A DNA stretch of 64,000 nt, from the NCBI RefSeq assembly GCF_003989135.1, contig NZ_RYZZ01000004.1, positions 28,665 to 92,664 of the forward strand. Direction: 5' to 3'. The notes under the pieces were generated by a model. It saw only the letters and a program-made list of their open reading frames with translations. It was not told the DNA's origin and did not search any database. Each line of letters starts with the position of its first letter. Position 1 is the first letter of the stretch. The stretch is from Peribacillus cavernae (GTDB lineage Bacteria; Bacillota; Bacilli; Bacillales; DSM-1321). The position numbers were made by a program, and so were the translations under genes. Positions 35,586 through 44,485 of this stretch are shown piece by piece.

Positions 35586-38249
35586 TTGAAATGGCTAAAG
35601 AAACTGAAGAACTGGTTCCAGGATGAAGAAATCATTGAAATAGAAGAAATTATTGTAGACGAGCCAATTGATAAAGAAAAGCTAAAAACGATGGACTTTT
35701 CCAAATTAAAAGCAGAGTCCAAACCGACATATCTGCCGCGGCCGGCCCAATCAATGAAAATGAATGACCCGGATGCAAAGGTTCTATATCAATACCCAAA
35801 AGGGCAATTTAAGTTCCCTGTGATCCCAGACCGTGAACGTTTGAGAAGAAATAGGCAGGATGAACAACCCGTTCGTACTGCCGGAAAGAAACAAAAGGCG
35901 GAGCATCAAAAAAAGCATGAGACCAGAAAGAAAAGCAATTCCGCATCTGGAGAAGATCAGAGAGAAAACAAGCTGAAAAAGATACAGCCTTCCAATGTTC
36001 CGTTTCGGCCGACAGAGATTCCCTCTCCCATTTATGGATTTACACGGCCGGAAAAAAAGCCAACCGCAACAAAAGAGGCAGTAGAATCCCAGTTTGAGAA
36101 TAAAATATCGATTCTGGAAAATGAACCTTTTGAAATACCAGCTATCTACCATAAAAATGAAGGCGAATTAAGTGAACCAAATCCCTCTTCTGAAGAAATT
36201 GAAACAGAGAGAAAGGAGACTATCGACAAAACGATTCCAGAAAACGGGGTTTTCTCCGAAGTCGCTGTTTCGGCACAGGCTCCTGTTTTACCAGCGGACA
36301 CTCCTGAAACTGTGATAGCTGAAGCGGGAATGGAAATGGACACAAAGCTACAAACAGAAATTGATGCAGAGTTTCACGAAGATGAACGGGCTGTACCTGA
36401 CGGAAGTTCTTTCTTTTCAGCTGAACTTGTGGATATCGATACGGATACCGAAGCCGTTCAGTTGAATGCAGTAGAGGAAAATCATGATTACTGGCATGAG
36501 GAAAGCGCGCCGGTTTCCGTCATAGAGGAGAGAGTTCCCGTGACCTCTGGTATCGAAAGCGATGTTTGGGACGAGCCGATCCAAGAACAAACAGAGAAGA
36601 GGGAAGATGTTTCCCGCAAAAAGCATATTCCCTTCAATGTGATGATGACAAAGCAGGACAGAGACCGCTGGATTCAATTACAAAGTGAGGCCTCTCAAAA
36701 AAAAAGCCTTTTTGAGGATGAAGAAGCCGGGGTTTATGAAAATGTAAGCACTGGAATGCAGCAGTCCGAAACAATCACGGAAAACAGAATCGAAGCGGTT
36801 AGTGATCATGATGAAGAACCGCCATTTTATGCGTTTCCTTCCATCGAACTGCTGACACCGCCTGCCTATGCCCAGAACGATCAGGAATGGCTCGAAGAGC
36901 AATCACAGTTGTTGAATGATACACTTAAGAATTTCAATGTCAGGGCAAAAGTAGTAAACGTAACTCAGGGACCTGCGGTGACGCGATTTGAGGTACAGCC
37001 GGAACCTGGGGTAAAGGTAAACAAGATTACCAATTTAACGGATGATATTAAATTAAGCCTCGCAGCGCAGGATATTCGAATGGAGGCGCCGATTCCCGGG
37101 AAACACACCATCGGGATTGAAATTCCGAACCGCAAGAGCAAACCGGTATTTTTGCGGGAGGTTCTTGATAGTGAAGCGTTCAAAAAAGACCGGTCACCGC
37201 TTGCGGTTGCGCTTGGCCTCGACATTTCGGGACAGCCGATCGTAACTGATTTAAAGAAAATGCCGCACGGATTAATCGCGGGTGCGACAGGATCCGGGAA
37301 AAGTGTGTGTATCAATACAATGCTGATAAGCTTGTTATACAAAGCAACGCCCCAGGAATTGAAGCTGCTGCTGATTGATCCGAAAATGGTCGAACTGGCA
37401 CCCTATAATCGAATTCCCCATCTGGTTAGTCCGGTCATCACAGATGTCAAAGCTGCTACAGTGGCACTGAAATGGGCGGTTGAGGAAATGGAGCGCCGCT
37501 ATGAGTTATTTGTCCATGCCGGTGTCCGCGATATCAGCCGTTTTAATGAATTGGCCGACAAAGCGGGGCAATATTCCGATAAACTGCCCTTTATTGTGGT
37601 GATAATAGATGAGCTCGCTGATTTAATGATGATGTCGCCGGCAGATGTGGAGGAAGCGATTTCCCGGATTGCCCAGAAGGCCAGGGCATGTGGAATCCAT
37701 CTGATTGTCGCCACCCAGCGTCCTTCAGTAGATGTCATAACGGGGCTAATCAAGGCAAATATCCCAACACGCATTGCTTTTTCCGTCTCGTCTCAGGTGG
37801 ACTCCCGCACAATCATTGACAGTGGCGGCGCTGAAAAGCTGCTCGGTAAGGGGGATATGCTCTTCGCTGAAAATGGATCGTCAAAAACGGTGCGCCTCCA
37901 GGGTACATTCGTAAGTGACGAGGAAATTGACCAAGTGGTAAACCATGTGAAAAATGAACAGGCACCTGCTTATTTATTTGAACAGGAAGAATTATTGAGC
38001 AAGGCACAGGTGACTGAAGAAACGGATGAATTGTTCTATGAGGCCTGTGAATTCGCGGTCAACCAGAGCGGAGCATCGGCATCAAGCCTGCAAAGAAGGT
38101 TTCATGTAGGTTATAACAGGGCGTCAAGGTTGATTGAGATGATGGAACGCCAGGGAATACTTTCGGAATCCAGAGGCAGTAAACCTCGTGATGTATTAAT
38201 CTCCCAGGAGGAACTTGAATTCATTCTTGAAACATCGGGCGGAAATTAA
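35586..38249 (+). CDS. sftA: DNA translocase SftA (FtsK/SpoIIIE family, YtpS)
   Basis: An 887-residue soluble FtsK-like motor that clears DNA from the closing septum. Unlike SpoIIIE it has no transmembrane N-terminus: residues 1-420 are charged and acidic (Glu-rich, low complexity). The motor domain begins near 440. Walker A is GATGSGKSV at about 566-574, Walker B is IVVIIDELADLMM, and there is a GLIKANIPTRIAF segment. A gamma winged-helix domain (VNQSGASASSLQRRFHVGYN) ends the protein. The TTG start is upstream of KWLKKLKNWFQDEE. Confidence 0.93.
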   Translation: MKWLKKLKNWFQDEEIIEIEEIIVDEPIDKEKLKTMDFSKLKAESKPTYLPRPAQSMKMNDPDAKVLYQYPKGQFKFPVIPDRERLRRNRQDEQPVRTAGKKQKAEHQKKHETRKKSNSASGEDQRENKLKKIQPSNVPFRPTEIPSPIYGFTRPEKKPTATKEAVESQFENKISILENEPFEIPAIYHKNEGELSEPNPSSEEIETERKETIDKTIPENGVFSEVAVSAQAPVLPADTPETVIAEAGMEMDTKLQTEIDAEFHEDERAVPDGSSFFSAELVDIDTDTEAVQLNAVEENHDYWHEESAPVSVIEERVPVTSGIESDVWDEPIQEQTEKREDVSRKKHIPFNVMMTKQDRDRWIQLQSEASQKKSLFEDEEAGVYENVSTGMQQSETITENRIEAVSDHDEEPPFYAFPSIELLTPPAYAQNDQEWLEEQSQLLNDTLKNFNVRAKVVNVTQGPAVTRFEVQPEPGVKVNKITNLTDDIKLSLAAQDIRMEAPIPGKHTIGIEIPNRKSKPVFLREVLDSEAFKKDRSPLAVALGLDISGQPIVTDLKKMPHGLIAGATGSGKSVCINTMLISLLYKATPQELKLLLIDPKMVELAPYNRIPHLVSPVITDVKAATVALKWAVEEMERRYELFVHAGVRDISRFNELADKAGQYSDKLPFIVVIIDELADLMMMSPADVEEAISRIAQKARACGIHLIVATQRPSVDVITGLIKANIPTRIAFSVSSQVDSRTIIDSGGAEKLLGKGDMLFAENGSSKTVRLQGTFVSDEEIDQVVNHVKNEQAPAYLFEQEELLSKAQVTEETDELFYEACEFAVNQSGASASSLQRRFHVGYNRASRLIEMMERQGILSESRGSKPRDVLISQEELEFILETSGGN

Positions 38250-38325
38250 CGCTGGTATTCTACCTGCAATTGTTTAAAATAAGTAGGAGTATGATTATTA
38301 CAGGAAATTAGGGGAGCTACTATGG

Positions 38326-38706
38326 ATGAAGGAAATCCAATTGAAATTGCAGGGGGAAATCAAGAGGTTAACAAATAAAACCTTTAAATTTGATGAAAGA
38401 GTAAAAGATTGACGGCATTCTTTCCCGCAGAACTTCAGTGGCTACGAACGTATATAATGTCGTAAAGGCGGCAGCTCATTCAGGAATTCAAAAACCGGTT
38501 ATTTTCATGGGTGACCGGGATGACCATTTTACACAGCAGGCCGGGGATGGATATGCTGCCTATATTGGGGGAGCTACTGCCCAGGCTACGCATGCCATGA
38601 ATGAATGGTGGGGCAAGAAGGGTATGGGACGATGCCGCATGCGCTTATTCAGCTGTTCAATGGTGACATTGTGGCAGCATCGGATGCTTACCTCCTAGGA
38701 ATTTAA
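38326..38706 (+). pseudogene. Nicotinate phosphoribosyltransferase, deleted and frameshifted remnant
   Basis: ATG at 38,326 opens MKEIQLKLQGEIKRLTNKTF plus KFDERVKD, the start of Bacillus NAPRTase, then stops at 38,412. A second frame beginning with ATTGACGGC reads SRRTSVATNVYNVVKAA, then IFMGDRDDHFTQQAGDGYAA. Near 38,626 another shift is needed to reach TMPHALIQLFNGDIVAASDA and the stop at 38,704-38,706. Family members have about 350-490 residues; most of the N-terminal half is deleted and the C-terminus is missing. The enzyme would make nicotinate mononucleotide from nicotinate; this copy is dead. Confidence 0.82.
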
Positions 38707-38902
38707 TGTTTGAAACGCACCTCACATGGCTGACTTACCGAATAAATGTTATAATGAGCTTTATTGGCTGGGAGTCTTAGTACAGCAAAGAAAAACATGC
38801 CATTGATGAATAAACCAAAAGCACAGATTGTTCATCGGTAGGCAAATAACAGAAAACGTCATATACTGTCATACAGATAGACGATTGGTGGAGGTTCTAT
38901 TT

Positions 38903-40201
38903 ATGACTGTTTACCATTTTGTTGGAATCAAAGGTTCAGGGATGAGTGCACTTGCACAGGTGCTGCATGATATGGATCAAGAAGTTCAGGGTTCCGATTA
39001 TGAAAAAAGATTTTTTACACAAATAGCGCTTGAAAAGTCCGGAATAAAAATTCTTCCGTTCAGTGAAGAAAACATACAGCCGGGTATGACAATCATCGCA
39101 GGCAATGCATATCCGGATACACATCCAGAGATTTCAAGAGCGATGCAGCTTGGTTTGCCTGTAGTCCGCTATCACCGTTTTCTTGGAGACTTTTTGAAAA
39201 GTTTCATTAGTGTGGCTGTTACCGGGGCACATGGCAAAACGTCAACGACCGGATTGCTTGCGCATGTCATGGGCAGAACAAAGCCTACATCCTTCCTCAT
39301 TGGAGATGGAACAGGCAAAGGGGTGAAGGACGCCGATTACTTTGTGTTCGAAGCATGCGAATATCGCCGTCATTTCCTCTCCTATCATCCTGACTACGCA
39401 ATTATGACAAACATTGATTTTGACCATCCTGATTATTACGCCAATCTTGAAGATGTTTTCCAGGCGTTTCAGGAGATGGCATTGCAAGTGAATAAAGGGA
39501 TCATAGCCTGCGGGGATGATGAACAGCTTCAGCGGATCCAGGCTAGAGTTCCGGTCATTTTCTATGGGTTTGCCGAAGAAAATGACTTCCAGGCAAGGCA
39601 TATCACAACCTCTAAAAAAGGAACAAGTTTTGATGTCTATGTCCGGAATAATTTCTATGAAACATTTACGATTCCAACATACGGAAACCATAGCGTGCTG
39701 AACGCACTTGCTGTCATTGCTCTGTGTAATTATGAGAGTTTGGATACCGATGCCGTCAAAGCGCAGCTGTTGACTTTCAGCGGAGTAAAGCGGCGGTTCA
39801 CTGAAAAGCCAGCCGGAAGCCAGATCATCATCGATGACTATGCGCACCATCCTACTGAAATTAAAGCAACAATCGATTCTGCCAAACAAAAATACCCTGA
39901 ACGGAAAATCGTTGCTGTATTCCAGCCGCATACTTATACCCGGACGCAAGCATTCCTTGGAGAATTTGCCGAAGCGCTTAATTTAGCGGATAAGGTATAT
40001 CTATGCGAGATCTTTGGCTCTGCCCGTGAAAACCAGGGCAAGCTTTCGATTGAGGATCTGCAGGAGAAAGTTCCAGGCAGCGAGCTTCTCAAGGAAGAAG
40101 CGACTGCTCCGTTATTGAATCATGATAACGCGGTCGTTTTGTTTATGGGTGCGGGGGATATTCAAAAGTTCCAGGTGGCCTATGAACAACTTATCCAATA
40201 A
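38903..40201 (+). CDS. murC: UDP-N-acetylmuramate--L-alanine ligase
   Basis: A 432-residue Mur ligase adding L-Ala to UDP-MurNAc. The N-terminal Rossmann motif is [15 protein letters not shown], the ATP loop is GAHGKTSTT near residue 108, and the central [11 protein letters not shown] and C-terminal domain [13 protein letters not shown] are complete. The ATG at 38,903 follows GGTGGAGG; the longer frame from 38,828 has no site. A terminator follows. Confidence 0.95.
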   Translation: MTVYHFVGIKGSGMSALAQVLHDMDQEVQGSDYEKRFFTQIALEKSGIKILPFSEENIQPGMTIIAGNAYPDTHPEISRAMQLGLPVVRYHRFLGDFLKSFISVAVTGAHGKTSTTGLLAHVMGRTKPTSFLIGDGTGKGVKDADYFVFEACEYRRHFLSYHPDYAIMTNIDFDHPDYYANLEDVFQAFQEMALQVNKGIIACGDDEQLQRIQARVPVIFYGFAEENDFQARHITTSKKGTSFDVYVRNNFYETFTIPTYGNHSVLNALAVIALCNYESLDTDAVKAQLLTFSGVKRRFTEKPAGSQIIIDDYAHHPTEIKATIDSAKQKYPERKIVAVFQPHTYTRTQAFLGEFAEALNLADKVYLCEIFGSARENQGKLSIEDLQEKVPGSELLKEEATAPLLNHDNAVVLFMGAGDIQKFQVAYEQLIQ

Positions 40202-40205
40202 TTTA

Positions 40206-40243
40206 AAAAACGGAAGTCCGCATTGTGGATTTCCGTTTTTTTG
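40206..40243 (+). terminator. Terminator after murC
   Basis: AAACGGAA.TCC pairs with GGA.TTCCGTTT and is followed by TTTTTTG. Confidence 0.88.
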
Positions 40244-40255
40244 TTAAAAGGAAGA

Positions 40256-40292
40256 TTAGTCGACGTTCCTCTGCAAGGCGCTAGCGCTTTTC
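40256..40292. repeat. Fragment of the leuS/ytpQ dispersed repeat
   Basis: TTAGTCGACGTTCCT, also present at 33,957-33,971, is fused to GCAAGGCGCTAGCGCTTTTC, the 3' end of the structured repeat found upstream of ytpQ. It sits between murC and the aminopeptidase. It appears to be a deletion derivative. Confidence 0.65.
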
Positions 40293-40295
40293 TTA

Positions 40296-41411
40296 TTACT
40301 TCAAGTTTTCCCGGTTTAACTTTTCCAATTCCCGGAGAACAAAACGGCCGTCCTTGCGGATCAACACGCCATCAAAGTAGATTTCACCACCGCCGTATTC
40401 CGGACGCTGGATATTTACCATATCCCAGTGGATGTTGGATTGGTTTCCATTATAGGCTTCATCGTAGCATTGTCCCGGTGTAAAGTGGAAGCTGCCATCA
40501 ATTTTTTCATCAAAAAGGATATCCTGCATCGGATGGTGGATGAAAGGGTTCACACCGATGGCGAATTCGCCGATAAAACGAGCGCCTTCATCCGTATCGA
40601 AAATCTGGTTAATGCGCTCGGTATCATTTGCTTGAGCCTCGATGATTTTTCCATCCTTGAAAGTCAACTTCACATTCTCAAAAGTGAAGCCTTGATAAGG
40701 TGACGGAGTGTTGTACGTAATAATGCCGTTTACTGAATTTCTAACAGGAGCTGTGTACACTTCGCCATCCGGGATGTTTAACTCACCGGCACATTTTATG
40801 GCTTTAATACCTTTGATAGAGAATGTTAGGTCGGTTCCCGGGCCAGTGAGGCGTACCTTATCTGTTCTATCCATTATTTCAACCAAGCTGTCCATCGCCT
40901 CACCCATTTTTCCGTAATCAAGGTTGCAGACGTCGAAATAGAAATCTTCAAATGCTTCGGTGCTCATTTTGGCCAACTGGGCCATGGAAGAAGTCGGATA
41001 ACGAAGCACGACCCACTTTGTTTTCGGTACACGGATTCCCAAATGGACCTTCTTGCCAATGGTATTCCCATGGATGGACGTCTTGTCAGACGGAACATCG
41101 GCATGCTCATTAATGTTGTCACCTGAGCGGAGTCCGATATAAGCGTCCATCTTGCTCATGACATTTGCCTCAAATTCGGCCATCATATTAAATTGCTCTT
41201 CTTTGGCGCCCATCAGTAGAGCACGGTTCACCTGTTGATCTTTCAATGTGACAAAAGGAAGGCCGCCTGCAGCGTAAGCTTCTTTAACAAGCGCAGTAAC
41301 AAGTTCGCGCTGCAGGCCGAAGTTTTCAATTAATACCTTTTCCCCTTTTTGAAGCTTAATGGAATAATTAATTAGGTTCTTTGCCAGTTTTTCAATTCTA
41401 GGGTCTTTCAT
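40296..41411 (-). CDS. M29 family aminopeptidase (AmpS-like)
   Basis: A 371-residue co-catalytic metallopeptidase of the thermophilic aminopeptidase (M29) family: GPGTDLTFSIKG, CAGELNIPDGEVYTAPVRNS, LGEFAIG-like IGEFAIGVNP and the C-terminal metal site NQSNIHWDMVNIQR. It removes N-terminal residues from peptides. The ATG at 41,411 follows GGAGG with 7-nt spacing; the ATG two codons earlier is too close to the site, and the GTG/ATG further upstream is not supported. It converges on murC. Confidence 0.9.
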   Translation of the reverse strand: MKDPRIEKLAKNLINYSIKLQKGEKVLIENFGLQRELVTALVKEAYAAGGLPFVTLKDQQVNRALLMGAKEEQFNMMAEFEANVMSKMDAYIGLRSGDNINEHADVPSDKTSIHGNTIGKKVHLGIRVPKTKWVVLRYPTSSMAQLAKMSTEAFEDFYFDVCNLDYGKMGEAMDSLVEIMDRTDKVRLTGPGTDLTFSIKGIKAIKCAGELNIPDGEVYTAPVRNSVNGIITYNTPSPYQGFTFENVKLTFKDGKIIEAQANDTERINQIFDTDEGARFIGEFAIGVNPFIHHPMQDILFDEKIDGSFHFTPGQCYDEAYNGNQSNIHWDMVNIQRPEYGGGEIYFDGVLIRKDGRFVLRELEKLNRENLK

Positions 41412-41583
41412 AGTCATTCCTCCGTATGTATATACTGTTAAACACATATATTGTAACCGATTATATCGTTTATTTTCACTATTATATTTCGAAATCAGAA
41501 ATAATAATCATCCATCCTATTTGTTTAAATAACCACGCTTTTGGAAAATAATAATAAGAGAAAGCAAAACCTTTCTTTAAAAA

Positions 41584-41611
41584 GCAGGAATTTCAAGGGA
41601 CAATATCGAAA
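41584..41611 (+). promoter_or_regulatory. Sigma-H promoter upstream of ytxGHJ
   Basis: GCAGGAATT, a 12-nt spacer, then ATCGAAA fits the Bacillus sigma-H pattern RnAGGAwWW-N11/12-RnnGAAT. B. subtilis ytxGHJ is also transcribed by sigma-H, which makes the match meaningful. Confidence 0.75.
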
Positions 41612-41622
41612 AAATTAAGTAC

Positions 41623-41647
41623 GTTTATAATAAAAGGGAATGGGTAT
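41623..41647 (+). promoter_or_regulatory. Sigma-B promoter upstream of ytxGHJ
   Basis: GTTTAT (41,623-41,628), a 13-nt spacer and GGGTAT (41,642-41,647) match the sigma-B consensus GTTTAA-N13-15-GGGTAT. It predicts general-stress induction of ytxGHJ, as known in B. subtilis. Confidence 0.85.
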
Positions 41648-41705
41648 TTAAAATAACAAGTCAAATACAACAAGATGTATTGGAACATTTACCGGAGGTG
41701 TCTGT

Positions 41706-42215
41706 ATGGAAGTAATTTTATATCTAAGTGCTGCTATAGCAGCGATTGCCTTTCTTGTGCTAGTGGTTTTCCTATCAAGGACACTAAAATCACTTCAGGC
41801 CACGCTTGACAGTGTAGCACACACTTTGGATGGCCTTGAAAAGCAAATGCAGGGGGTAACCGTTGAAACAACCACACTCCTTCATAAAACAAACGTGCTT
41901 GCTGAGGATTTGCAAAAGAAATCTGAAAATCTGAATTCGGTAGTCCACGCGGTGAAGGATGTGGGAACATCCATTCAGAATTTCAATTCTTCGATTCAAA
42001 AGGTATCCAATAAAGTCCAGGCAGGAATTGACAACAACCAAGAAAAAATTTCCCAAATTGTTCAATGGAGCAATGTCGCAATGGAAATCCGCGACAAATG
42101 GAGAACGCGAAAAGACCAAAACCTGCCTGCTGTCCAAACAACCTCGATTGTCAAAACCGAGGAAGAACCAACAGATAATTTACCCAAAAAAAGATTTTTA
42201 CGATCAAGGTACTAA
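41706..42215 (+). CDS. ytxG: General stress protein YtxG (DUF948)
   Basis: A 169-residue protein. One N-terminal transmembrane helix (YLSAAIAAIAFLVLVVFLSR, residues 5-24) is followed by a long coiled coil with heptads (LKSLQATLDSVAHTLDGLEK) and a basic tail ending KKRFLRSRY. Its function is unknown. First gene of ytxGHJ, preceded by sigma-H and sigma-B promoters; ACCGGAGGTG precedes the ATG. Confidence 0.88.
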   Translation: MEVILYLSAAIAAIAFLVLVVFLSRTLKSLQATLDSVAHTLDGLEKQMQGVTVETTTLLHKTNVLAEDLQKKSENLNSVVHAVKDVGTSIQNFNSSIQKVSNKVQAGIDNNQEKISQIVQWSNVAMEIRDKWRTRKDQNLPAVQTTSIVKTEEEPTDNLPKKRFLRSRY

Positions 42216-42276
42216 GAAGAGCGCAAGCGACTTGTCAAGATCAAAATAATAAAACTATAAAAAAGGAGCAATTATT

Positions 42277-42843
42277 ATGACTCAGAAAGAATATCAGGAA
42301 TTCACAAGGGATTATCAGAAGCCTTATCAAGAAGACAGCAATTCCATTAACTCCAAGGATTTTATTATCGGAGCACTGGTTGGCGGGATGGTTGGTGCGG
42401 CTACTGCCCTTTTCATGGCACCTAAATCCGGCAAGGACTTACGAAACGATTTAAATGTTCAAGCCAAAAATCTATCCGAAAAAACAGAGAAGATCAGACA
42501 GGTTGCAATGGAAAAAGGAGGAAGCCTTGCAGAAACAGCCAAGGAAAAAACAAATGTAGTAACAGACATGGTAACGAATAAATCCGCTGATTTAATGACT
42601 AAAGTGAAGAGCATGAAACCAAACAGCGGCGAATCAGATTCTACTTTATCCAACGATGGAAGCGTCAGTGATTATTCTACGTCAAAAGCACCAACTACCG
42701 ATTTTACCGCTGCTGATAGAGATATTTCGACGGCTGATGCAACTTCTTCCTCAAGTACGGTACCAGGCAAGAATGCTGCCCAGTTGAAGCTTGATGAAAC
42801 TAGAAAAGCATTCGAAGAAACAGAAAACCAATACAATAAATAA
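42277..42843 (+). CDS. ytxH: General stress protein YtxH
   Basis: A 188-residue YtxH-domain protein. It has a membrane segment with a Gly-rich motif (FIIGALVGGMVGAATALFMA, residues 29-48) followed by PKSGKDLRNDL, the family hallmark. The rest is helical, then a Ser/Thr/Asp-rich low-complexity tail, longer than in B. subtilis YtxH (about 150). AAAGGAG precedes the ATG. Second gene of the stress operon. Confidence 0.88.
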   Translation: MTQKEYQEFTRDYQKPYQEDSNSINSKDFIIGALVGGMVGAATALFMAPKSGKDLRNDLNVQAKNLSEKTEKIRQVAMEKGGSLAETAKEKTNVVTDMVTNKSADLMTKVKSMKPNSGESDSTLSNDGSVSDYSTSKAPTTDFTAADRDISTADATSSSSTVPGKNAAQLKLDETRKAFEETENQYNK

Positions 42844-42960
42844 GTTCCTAAAAAAGAAAGGGGCAAGTAAGATATTTGTCACAGGAGGCGGTGAAGTGGT
42901 AAGATGGCTTCACCGCTTTTATGTGGAATACTTTTGATGAAAATGAAAAGGGGAACAATA

Positions 42961-43290
42961 ATGGCAGAAAAAAAGAAAATTGAAACACGAGAGCAGTTTG
43001 ATGAGCTGGCAAAAAAGGAGAGCTTTTTACTTATCAAACACAGTTTGACATGTCCTGTAAGCGGCGCTGCTTTCGAAGAGTATGAAAGCTTCCTTGAAGA
43101 CCATGGAGATATCAATACGGCTTATCTGGCCGTGCAGGAAGCCCGCCCGCTTTCCAACTATGTTGCGGAGACATACAATATCAAGCACGAATCTCCACAA
43201 GCCATTTTATTCAAAAACGGCGAGCCGGTATGGAATACTTCCCATTGGAAGATCACTTCCGATTCTTTGTCAACAGCATTAAAATCTTAA
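42961..43290 (+). CDS. ytxJ: Bacilliredoxin-like/monothiol redox protein YtxJ
   Basis: A 109-residue thioredoxin-fold protein. The single active-site Cys lies in KHSLTCPVSGAAFEEYE; homologues are described as bacillithiol-system monothiol redox proteins. The conserved ESPQAILFKNGE is a cis-Pro-containing strand. The ATG at 42,961 follows AAAAGGGG; the longer frame from 42,904 has no site. Third gene of ytxGHJ, before a terminator. Confidence 0.88.
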   Translation: MAEKKKIETREQFDELAKKESFLLIKHSLTCPVSGAAFEEYESFLEDHGDINTAYLAVQEARPLSNYVAETYNIKHESPQAILFKNGEPVWNTSHWKITSDSLSTALKS

Positions 43291-43300
43291 TATTTTATAA

Positions 43301-43348
43301 GGAGCCTTCACCTTTCTTTTCTAGTAAGGGAGAAGGCTTTTTTTTGTA
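43301..43348 (+). terminator. Terminator after ytxGHJ
   Basis: AGCCTTC..CCTT pairs with AAGG..GAAGGCT and is followed by TTTTTTTTG. Confidence 0.85.
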
Positions 43349-43376
43349 AAAACCCTACTGATTGGAGGTTAAAATT

Positions 43377-43430
43377 GTGGTGACAAAAAAGAAAGGTTGC
43401 TTTTTTAATTTTAATATATTAAATTTTTAG
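43377..43430 (+). CDS. Possible leader peptide (uORF), Phe/Asn-rich
   Basis: A 17-codon frame with a good Shine-Dalgarno (GGAGG at 43,364-43,368, 8-nt spacing) and GTG start: MVTKKKGCFFNFNILNF. It ends 31 nt before the ABC transporter lipoprotein gene. Four Phe codons in its last nine suggest a translated sensor, but I see no clear attenuator hairpin between it and the gene, and AT-rich DNA readily gives F/N/I codons. Tentative. Confidence 0.35.
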   Translation: MVTKKKGCFFNFNILNF

Positions 43431-43461
43431 AATATAACAATACTATTAAGGGGGATTTCCT

Positions 43462-44469
43462 ATGAAGAAAAAAATCAGTGCAGCATCATTAATCATGGCC
43501 GGGCTTATTGCTTTAGGAGGATGCGGCAGTGATGCTGCAAACAGCAATAAAGAAGAAGGGCAAACAAAGCAGTACAATATTGGTATCACACAGTTTGCGG
43601 AACATCCATCGCTTGATGCAGCGACGGAAGGCTTTAAAAAGGCTTTGGAGGAAAAAGGATTTAAAGAAGGAGAAAATGTGGAGTTTGCCACTCAGAATGC
43701 GCAGGCCGATCAAAATAATACACAGTCGATCGCGAATAACTTTGTGGGAGACAAGGTTGATCTTATTTTCGCGAATGCTACCCCAAGTGCGATTAGTGCA
43801 TTGAATGCAACAAAAGAGATTCCGATCTTATTTACATCAGTAACTGATCCGGTTGGAGCAGGGCTGGTCGAAGCATTGGATAAACCAGGCAGCAATATTA
43901 CAGGTACGACTGATAACCACCCTGAAGCAACCGGCAAAACCATCAACTTCATCACAAATGAAATTGAGGCAAAGAAAATTGGCGTTGTCTATAATGCCGG
44001 TGAACAAAATTCTGTCGTTCAGGTCGACCAGGTAGAAAAACTGGCAGAAGAAAAGGATGCGAAGCTTGTAAAGACATCCGTATCAACATCCGCGGAGGTT
44101 AAGCAGGCAACCGAATCACTTGTCGGCAGAGTTGATGCCATTTACATTCCAACCGATAATACGGTTGTATCTGCACTTGAGTCTGTCATATCTGTGGCCA
44201 ACAGCAAAAAGATTCCTTTATTTGTCGGCGAATTGGATTCAATGAAAAAAGGCGCATTGGCTGCAAGCGGCTTTAATTATTACGATATTGGATACCAGAC
44301 AGGGGTCATGGCGGCAGATATTCTTAAGGGAGATAAAAAGGCATCCGAGATACCGGTCGAACTTCCAAAGGACTTGAAATTAATGATCAATAAAAAAGCT
44401 GCAGAGGAGCAAGGGGTGAAAGTAAAACCGGAGTGGGAGAAAATCGGCGAATTTTTTGAAGGGGAATAG
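43462..44469 (+). CDS. ABC transporter substrate-binding lipoprotein (ABC_sub_bind, PF04392-type)
   Basis: A 335-residue lipoprotein. The signal peptide ends in the lipobox LGGC (Cys21). The mature protein has two periplasmic-binding-like lobes (ITQFAEHPSLDAATEGFKKA, FANATPSAISALNATKEIPI, TDPVGAGLVEALDKPGSNIT). Members of this family in Firmicutes have been linked to aromatic amino acid (tryptophan/tyrosine) uptake, but the ligand here is unknown. AAGGGGG precedes the ATG. First gene of a three-gene importer. Confidence 0.9.
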   Translation: MKKKISAASLIMAGLIALGGCGSDAANSNKEEGQTKQYNIGITQFAEHPSLDAATEGFKKALEEKGFKEGENVEFATQNAQADQNNTQSIANNFVGDKVDLIFANATPSAISALNATKEIPILFTSVTDPVGAGLVEALDKPGSNITGTTDNHPEATGKTINFITNEIEAKKIGVVYNAGEQNSVVQVDQVEKLAEEKDAKLVKTSVSTSAEVKQATESLVGRVDAIYIPTDNTVVSALESVISVANSKKIPLFVGELDSMKKGALAASGFNYYDIGYQTGVMAADILKGDKKASEIPVELPKDLKLMINKKAAEEQGVKVKPEWEKIGEFFEGE

Positions 44470-44485
44470 GAAGGGATGATCTACG

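Noticed and set aside
39242..39949. 235-codon open frame on the - strand inside murC
   Set aside because: It is wholly antisense to a well-supported essential gene, has no ribosome binding site and no recognisable domain; it reflects codon bias of murC.
41522..41547. A first sigma-B-like match, GTTTAA-N14-GGAAAA, upstream of ytxG
   Set aside because: The -10 fits poorly and the much better GTTTAT-N13-GGGTAT lies 100 bp closer to the gene.
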